Assembly: GCA_903885795.1 (NCBI GenBank)
Contig: CAISJV010000029.1
Coordinates: 62,001-126,000 of the forward strand
Source: an uncultured delta proteobacterium
Lineage (GTDB): Bacteria > Desulfobacterota > Syntrophia > Syntrophales > UBA8958
Direction of reading: 5' to 3'
Length of the DNA: 64,000 nt
In this document: piece by piece, positions 58,986-64,000 of the stretch
Position numbering within the stretch: the stretch's first letter is position 1
How the letters are laid out: each line of letters opens with the position of its first letter
The notes under the pieces: generated by a model
Database searches by the model: none
Told to the model about the DNA's origin: nothing
What the model saw: the letters and a program-made list of their open reading frames with translations, nothing else
Program-made: the position numbers and the translations under genes

Positions 58986-59942
58986 ATGGTAAAAACATCT
59001 ATACTGAAAGATGCCATTAAAGCCTTTGGCTTGCATCTCGAGATGGAGAGAAATTTGTCCTCGCAGACATGCAGGGCTTATCTCTCCGACCTCAGAGACT
59101 TTTCTCTCTTCATGGAGGGACAGCAGTCGGGTGGCATTTCCCAGGAGAAGAGAGTTGTTGAGGATTTTGATCAATTACATCTTCGTATGTATCTGGCGAA
59201 CCTCTACAAGCGCAGGCTTCAAAAATCGTCCATTGCCCGCAAATTGGCGGCGATGAACACCTTTTTTCGTTACCTGATTAGAGAAGGAAGAATCAGCACG
59301 AATCCTCTGACAGGTGTGTCGGCGCCGCGCAAGGATTTGCTCATGCCCAGGCATTTGTCCGTTGATGAGGTTTTTGACCTGCTTGGAGATCGATTTACAG
59401 ACGATGTCAAAGGGATGCGGGACAGGGCCATTCTAGAAATATTTTATTCCACGGGTATCCGCTTGAGTGAACTGACATCGTTAAACAGGGAAGATGTCGA
59501 TTTTGAGCAGTCACTGATGAGGGTGCGTGGAAAAGGAAGGAAGGAAAGGATCGTTCCGGTCGGAATGCCGGCGCTCAGGACATTGAAGGACTATCTTAAA
59601 AAAAAAGGCTCATTGGGAGAGGACGGTAGTCCTGATGACAGAAAAGGACCATTAATCACCGGAAGAAATGATGAACGGATTAATCCGCGGACGGTGGAAC
59701 GAATTGTTGACAAATATATGCAGCGGAGCGGTAATCAAAAAAAAATCAGTCCCCATGCCTTGCGGCATTCCTTCGCCACCCATCTGCTCGATGCCGGGGC
59801 AGATTTACGGAGCATTCAGGAAATGCTGGGGCATGAGAGTCTTTCGACGACCCAGCGTTATACCTCGGTCAGCGTAGGCCGGCTCATGGAAATATATGAC
59901 AAATCACATCCCAAAGCACGAGGAGGTTCTAGCCAGGCATGA
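58986..59942 (+). CDS. xerC: Tyrosine recombinase XerC
   Basis: A 318-residue tyrosine recombinase for chromosome dimer resolution. N-terminal core-binding domain (1-110); catalytic R159 (GIRLSE), K184, H257 and R260 (HALR), H283 (LGH) and Y292. Four-base overlap with hslV, as in many proteobacteria. Distinct from the element integrase. Confidence 0.94.
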   Translation: MVKTSILKDAIKAFGLHLEMERNLSSQTCRAYLSDLRDFSLFMEGQQSGGISQEKRVVEDFDQLHLRMYLANLYKRRLQKSSIARKLAAMNTFFRYLIREGRISTNPLTGVSAPRKDLLMPRHLSVDEVFDLLGDRFTDDVKGMRDRAILEIFYSTGIRLSELTSLNREDVDFEQSLMRVRGKGRKERIVPVGMPALRTLKDYLKKKGSLGEDGSPDDRKGPLITGRNDERINPRTVERIVDKYMQRSGNQKKISPHALRHSFATHLLDAGADLRSIQEMLGHESLSTTQRYTSVSVGRLMEIYDKSHPKARGGSSQA

Positions 59943-60484
59943 AGATTCGGGGAACAACGATAATAGCAATAAGACACAACGGGAAAGTAACCGTTGCCGG
60001 AGACGGACAGGTGACTTTCGACGTTACTATTATGAAACATGGTGCACGCAAGGTTCGCCGTCTCTATCATAATAAGGTCATTGTCGGCTTTGCCGGAACG
60101 ACGGCGGATGCTTTCACACTCTTTGACCGTTTTGACCAGAAATTGGAACAGTACAACGGGAATCTTTTGCGTGCCGCCGTTGAATTGACGAAAGACTGGC
60201 GGACTGATCGGGTGCTCCGTCATCTCGAAGCCCTGATGATTGCCGTCAGTAAAGACGCCTTTCTCCTCATTTCCGGTAACGGTGACGTAATCGAGTCCGA
60301 TGACGAAGTAATGGCGATCGGTTCCGGCGGTCCGTATGCACTGGCTGCCGCCCGCGCCCTGGTTCGCTTCTCCGAACTGTCGGCGACGGAAATAGCCGTG
60401 GAATCTGTGAAGATCGCCTCGGAAATTTGCATTTATACAAATAACAATATCACTGTCGAAGAATTGGATATAAACGATGATTAA
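59939..60484 (+). CDS. hslV: ATP-dependent protease peptidase subunit HslV
   Basis: A 181-residue N-terminal-Thr peptidase: [20 protein letters not shown] near the start, with the catalytic Thr exposed after processing of the first few residues, and [17 protein letters not shown]. Works with HslU. Normal length. Confidence 0.96.
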   Translation: MKIRGTTIIAIRHNGKVTVAGDGQVTFDVTIMKHGARKVRRLYHNKVIVGFAGTTADAFTLFDRFDQKLEQYNGNLLRAAVELTKDWRTDRVLRHLEALMIAVSKDAFLLISGNGDVIESDDEVMAIGSGGPYALAAARALVRFSELSATEIAVESVKIASEICIYTNNNITVEELDINDD

Positions 60485-61910
60485 TGCACTACCCGCTATA
60501 AAGATGGTGGAACGAGAAAAAAAGGCGACCATAAAGGCCCTGACGCCGCGTGAAATCGTGGAGAAGCTTGACAAGTATATTATCGGCCAGGGGGACGCAA
60601 AGAGGGCGGTGGCCATTGCCTTGCGCAATCGCTGGCGGCGGCAGAACGTCTCAAAGGAACTTGGGGAAGATATATCGCCAAAGAATATCATCATGATCGG
60701 ACCGACCGGCGTCGGAAAAACTGAAATTGCACGCCGCCTTGCCAAACTGGATAATTCTCCCTTTCTCAAGGTTGAAGCCTCCAAGTTTACCGAAGTAGGG
60801 TATGTGGGCAGAGACGTGGAATCCATGATCCGCGACCTGGTAGAACTTGCCATTAACATGGCGAAGGCTGAGGAGCAGGAAAGTGTAAGCTCCAAAGCGT
60901 CGTCCTTGGCTGAAGAGGCCCTCCTGGACATCCTTTTACCGCCCAAGCCAGTGGAGAGGACCGTAGGACAGTTGATGGATGATGAAAAAGAATTCGATCC
61001 GGGCGAAGAGGATCTCTTAAGACAACAGGATACGACCCGGGAAAAGTTACGACGACTTCTGCATGAAGGAAAACTTGATGGACGTTATGTGGAAATCGAG
61101 GTATCGGAGCAGCGAAGCGGTCCCATGATCGAAATATTTTCCACTGCCGGCGTCGAAGACATGGGTATGAACATCAAGGAACTTTTCGGCAATATGTTCC
61201 CTCCCAAGAAGAAAAAAAGCAGGGTCATGGTGCCGGAAGCCCTTGATATATTGGCGCAGGAGCAGGCCCAGCGTCTTGTGGACATGGATAAGGTTACAAA
61301 AACTGCTATTTCCCGGGTGGAACAGTCGGGAATTATCTTCCTGGACGAGATTGATAAGATCGTGGGAAGCGATTCACCGCATGGACCCGATGTTTCCCGA
61401 GAAGGAGTCCAACGGGATTTGCTGCCAATTGTGGAGGGATCGACAGTGAATACCCGCCACGGAATGCTTAAAACAGATCACATCCTGTTTATCGCCGCCG
61501 GGGCGTTCAGTGCTACAAAACCATCGGATCTCATCCCGGAACTACAGGGCCGTTTCCCGATTCGGGTCGAGCTGGATTCCCTCGGGAAAGAAGAGTTCAT
61601 CCGTATTCTCACCGAACCCCATAACGCCTTGGTTAAACAGTACATTGAAATGATGGCCACGGAAGGTCTAAAGGTAACCTTTACAGCGGAGGCAATTGCG
61701 GAAATCGCCGAAGTAGCCACCATCGTCAATGAAAGAACGGAAAATATTGGAGCGAGAAGATTATATACGATCATGGAAACCCTCTTGGAGGATATTTCTT
61801 TCGACGCCCCAGACATGATCGAAAAAAATGTTGTTATCGACGCCCCGCAGGTTCAAGAAAAGCTCGGTGACATTATCGAGGACGAAGACCTAAGCCGTTA
61901 TATCCTCTAG
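60477..61910 (+). CDS. hslU: ATP-dependent protease ATPase subunit HslU
   Basis: A 477-residue AAA+ unfoldase: [20 protein letters not shown], Walker [20 protein letters not shown], a full intermediate domain, Walker [11 protein letters not shown], and a C terminus ending DLSRYIL, which docks in HslV. Start at 60477 overlaps hslV; an ATG nine codons later (60504) is an alternative. Confidence 0.96.
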   Translation: MINALPAIKMVEREKKATIKALTPREIVEKLDKYIIGQGDAKRAVAIALRNRWRRQNVSKELGEDISPKNIIMIGPTGVGKTEIARRLAKLDNSPFLKVEASKFTEVGYVGRDVESMIRDLVELAINMAKAEEQESVSSKASSLAEEALLDILLPPKPVERTVGQLMDDEKEFDPGEEDLLRQQDTTREKLRRLLHEGKLDGRYVEIEVSEQRSGPMIEIFSTAGVEDMGMNIKELFGNMFPPKKKKSRVMVPEALDILAQEQAQRLVDMDKVTKTAISRVEQSGIIFLDEIDKIVGSDSPHGPDVSREGVQRDLLPIVEGSTVNTRHGMLKTDHILFIAAGAFSATKPSDLIPELQGRFPIRVELDSLGKEEFIRILTEPHNALVKQYIEMMATEGLKVTFTAEAIAEIAEVATIVNERTENIGARRLYTIMETLLEDISFDAPDMIEKNVVIDAPQVQEKLGDIIEDEDLSRYIL

Positions 61911-61935
61911 GACTAAAATTATCGAAGGTGACAAA

Positions 61936-62826
61936 ATGGACAGTGTGAAAAAATCCATGGAACGGGCAGACATTCTAATTGAGGCCCTTCCCTACATCCG
62001 CCGGTTTTACAATAAAATCATCGTGATCAAATACGGTGGTCATGCCATGGTGGATGATGAACTAAAGGACATGTTCGCCCGGGATGTGCTGATGATGAAA
62101 TATGTGGGCATCCATCCTGTGGTGGTTCATGGCGGGGGGCCCCAGATCGGAGGCTATCTGAAAAAGCTGGGCAAAGAGTCTCAATTTATTCAGGGGATGC
62201 GGGTAACGGATCAGGAGACCATGGACATTGTGGAGATGGTCCTCGTGGGCAAGGTCAACAAGGAGATTGTGGGGCTGATTAACCAGCATGGTGGAAAGGC
62301 AGTGGGGTTGAGCGGGAAGGATGGAAGTCTCATCCGGGCGGAGAAGTATCTTCTCAGCGCCGAAAAGGCCAAGGACACACCACCGGAAATCATTGATCTC
62401 GGTCTGGTAGGCAAAGTAAAAGAAATTAACGCTTCCCTTATCCTATCATTAGTCAAAGATGGCTTTATTCCTGTCATTGCCCCAACCGGTCACGGTGATC
62501 AGGGTGAAACATTTAATATCAATGCGGATATCGTAGCCGGCGCGGTGGCGGCTGCTCTCAAGGCCGAAAAGCTGGTCCTCCTGACGGATGTGGAAGGTGT
62601 ACTTGATTCCGAAAAGAAACTTATTAATACTATGAGCAACGCCGAGGCCCTGGCAATGATTAATGATAAAGTCATTCACGGCGGAATGTTTCCCAAGGTT
62701 AAATGCTGTCTCAAGGCATTGCGGGGTGGTGTAAGAAAGTCTCACATTATTGACGGCCGCCTGAAACATGCGATACTGCTTGAGATGTTTACGGATCGCG
62801 GCATTGGTACAGAAATTATTATCTAA
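61936..62826 (+). CDS. argB: Acetylglutamate kinase
   Basis: A 296-residue kinase, second step of arginine synthesis: [55 protein letters not shown] and a C-terminal [12 protein letters not shown], suggesting the arginine-sensitive long type. AAGGTG site. Followed by argD. Confidence 0.96.
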   Translation: MDSVKKSMERADILIEALPYIRRFYNKIIVIKYGGHAMVDDELKDMFARDVLMMKYVGIHPVVVHGGGPQIGGYLKKLGKESQFIQGMRVTDQETMDIVEMVLVGKVNKEIVGLINQHGGKAVGLSGKDGSLIRAEKYLLSAEKAKDTPPEIIDLGLVGKVKEINASLILSLVKDGFIPVIAPTGHGDQGETFNINADIVAGAVAAALKAEKLVLLTDVEGVLDSEKKLINTMSNAEALAMINDKVIHGGMFPKVKCCLKALRGGVRKSHIIDGRLKHAILLEMFTDRGIGTEIII

Positions 62827-62866
62827 AAGTATAAACTATTACTTAAAGGAAGCATTGTATATTATC

Positions 62867-64000
62867 ATGAATAAAGAAGAATGGATGTCTCTTTCCGATC
62901 AGTGTATTATGGGAACCTATAAGCGGTTTCCCGTGGTGTTTACAAGTGGCAAGGGTATGAAGCTCTGGGACACCGATGGCAGGGAGTATCTTGATTTCGT
63001 TGCCGGGATTGCTGTCTGCAGCCTTGGACATGCTCATCCCGCGGTCAGCGAAGCGATAAAGAATCAGGCAGACAAACTTATTCATGTTTCCAATCTCTAT
63101 CATATTGATACCCAGATCGAATATGCCCGGCTGCTGATCCAGCAGACCGCTCTCGATAAGGTCTTCTTTTGTAACAGCGGCGCCGAGGCGAATGAAGGGG
63201 CGATCAAGCTGGCAAAAAAATACGGCAATGACCGTAGCGGCGGCTTAAAAAACGAGATCATCACCATGATCGGTTCCTTCCATGGTCGGACTATGGCGAC
63301 GATCACCGCCACGGGTCAGGATAAATTTCATAAAGGATTCAATCCATTATTAGCGGGATTTCAGTATATTCCCTTCAATGATCTGGCAGCGCTCGAGAAA
63401 GCGATCTCCACGAGTACGTGCGCCGTCATGATTGAACCTATCCAGGCGGAAGGCGGAATCCGGGTTCCCGATTCTGATTATTTCAAGAATGTTCGGCGCT
63501 TGTGTGACGAAAAGGATATCCTGCTCATCCTTGACGAGGTACAGGTCGGGATGGGGCGGACGGGTACCCTTCTTGCCCACGAACAGGACGGGATCGTTCC
63601 GGACATCGTAACTATGGCCAAGGCCATGGGAAACGGTTTTCCCATTGGCGCGGTCCTTGCGAAAGACTGCGTTGCCACAGCCTTCGAACCGGGAAGCCAC
63701 GCCTCGACCTTTGGCGGCAACCCACTAGCCATGGCTGCGGCCAAAGCGACCTTGGAGGCGTTACTTGCCGAGGATCTAATATCGAAATGCCGGCTCCGGG
63801 GTAGTTATTTCATGAACATCCTCAATGAGTTGGGGAAGAAACATCCAGTCATCAGAGAGGTGCGAGGCAGGGGGCTTCTTATCGGCATGGAGCTTGACTG
63901 TGAAGTCGCAGGCATAATAAAAAAATGTATGGATCGCGGGTTGCTGATAGCATCAGCGGGGCCCCAGGTTTTGCGGTTTGTTCCGCCACTGATCGTCTCG
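62867..64000 (+). CDS. argD: Acetylornithine aminotransferase (3' end outside window)
   Basis: 378 residues are visible and the frame is open at the window end. PLP-dependent class III aminotransferase: AVCSLGHAHPAVSEAI, FCNSGAEANEGAIKLAKKY, the Asp of LILDEVQVGMGRTG and the PLP Lys in MAKAMGNGFPIGAV. A TTG four codons upstream (62855) with AAAGGA is an alternative start. Confidence 0.95.
   Translation, partial: MNKEEWMSLSDQCIMGTYKRFPVVFTSGKGMKLWDTDGREYLDFVAGIAVCSLGHAHPAVSEAIKNQADKLIHVSNLYHIDTQIEYARLLIQQTALDKVFFCNSGAEANEGAIKLAKKYGNDRSGGLKNEIITMIGSFHGRTMATITATGQDKFHKGFNPLLAGFQYIPFNDLAALEKAISTSTCAVMIEPIQAEGGIRVPDSDYFKNVRRLCDEKDILLILDEVQVGMGRTGTLLAHEQDGIVPDIVTMAKAMGNGFPIGAVLAKDCVATAFEPGSHASTFGGNPLAMAAAKATLEALLAEDLISKCRLRGSYFMNILNELGKKHPVIREVRGRGLLIGMELDCEVAGIIKKCMDRGLLIASAGPQVLRFVPPLIVS

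Overview
This window is the inner and right-hand part of an integrated conjugative element, followed by a stretch of conserved chromosome. The chromosomal end (57.1-64.0 kb) reads miaB, a bifunctional-nuclease family gene, xerC, hslV, hslU, argB and argD. That gene order and the protein sequences suggest a deltaproteobacterium, perhaps of the Syntrophus or Smithella type; this is inference from recalled synteny. The junction is near 56.78 kb. There a 28-nt fragment consisting only of the T-arm and acceptor 3' strand of a tRNA (C discriminator plus CCA, so probably tRNA-His) precedes intact tRNA-Arg(TCG) and tRNA-Lys(CTT). The element therefore probably integrated into tRNA-His, and its other attachment site lies to the left of the window.

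Layout: 0-16 kb is a variable load with a YafQ/DinJ-like toxin-antitoxin pair, an HU protein, a tyrosine integrase, two paralogous NucS-like nucleases, a short DnaE-like polymerase next to a DUF2779 Cas4-like/exonuclease gene, a WYL regulator, a further PD-(D/E)XK protein and several broken genes. 16-28.4 kb is a dense minus-strand run of more than 20 small, mostly unrecognised genes (many zinc-ribbon proteins, DUF4942, a DUF3268 fragment) headed by ssb. 28.7-32.1 kb holds membrane proteins, an HD-domain protein that is the best relaxase candidate, and a NusG-like protein. 32.2-34.4 kb is a divergent plus-strand operon. 34.8-40.4 kb encodes traG, traH, traF and trbI of an F-type type IV secretion system. 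40.5-46.4 kb encodes a CobT-like VWA protein, DUF3150, a WGR-like protein, a CobS/MoxR ATPase and a primase. 46.6-54.8 kb holds a coupling ATPase, a Phd/RelE-like module, traN, traU, a trbC-traW fusion, an S26 peptidase and a truncated DsbA-like gene. 54.9-56.3 kb holds a serine resolvase and a HigBA pair. The pilin and traL/E/K/B/V/C homologues are not seen here.

The most interesting signal is regulatory. A short box (GGAAGTAnTA in the direction of transcription) occurs nine times, at the heads of the element's transcription units, including a back-to-back pair at 32.1 kb. Three copies open nearly identical leaders of about 100 nt that contain a rho-independent-type hairpin with compensatory base changes before any gene is reached. 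The element also encodes a NusG paralogue, the kind of protein that drives processive antitermination in RfaH-, LoaP- and ActX-type systems. I infer a dedicated regulon in which box-dependent promoters and leader attenuators are controlled together, with the NusG-like protein as candidate antiterminator. Two further repeated signals are unexplained: a 55-nt element present four times whose stem shows covariation, and an ATTACC motif just upstream of the Shine-Dalgarno sequence of at least a dozen genes.
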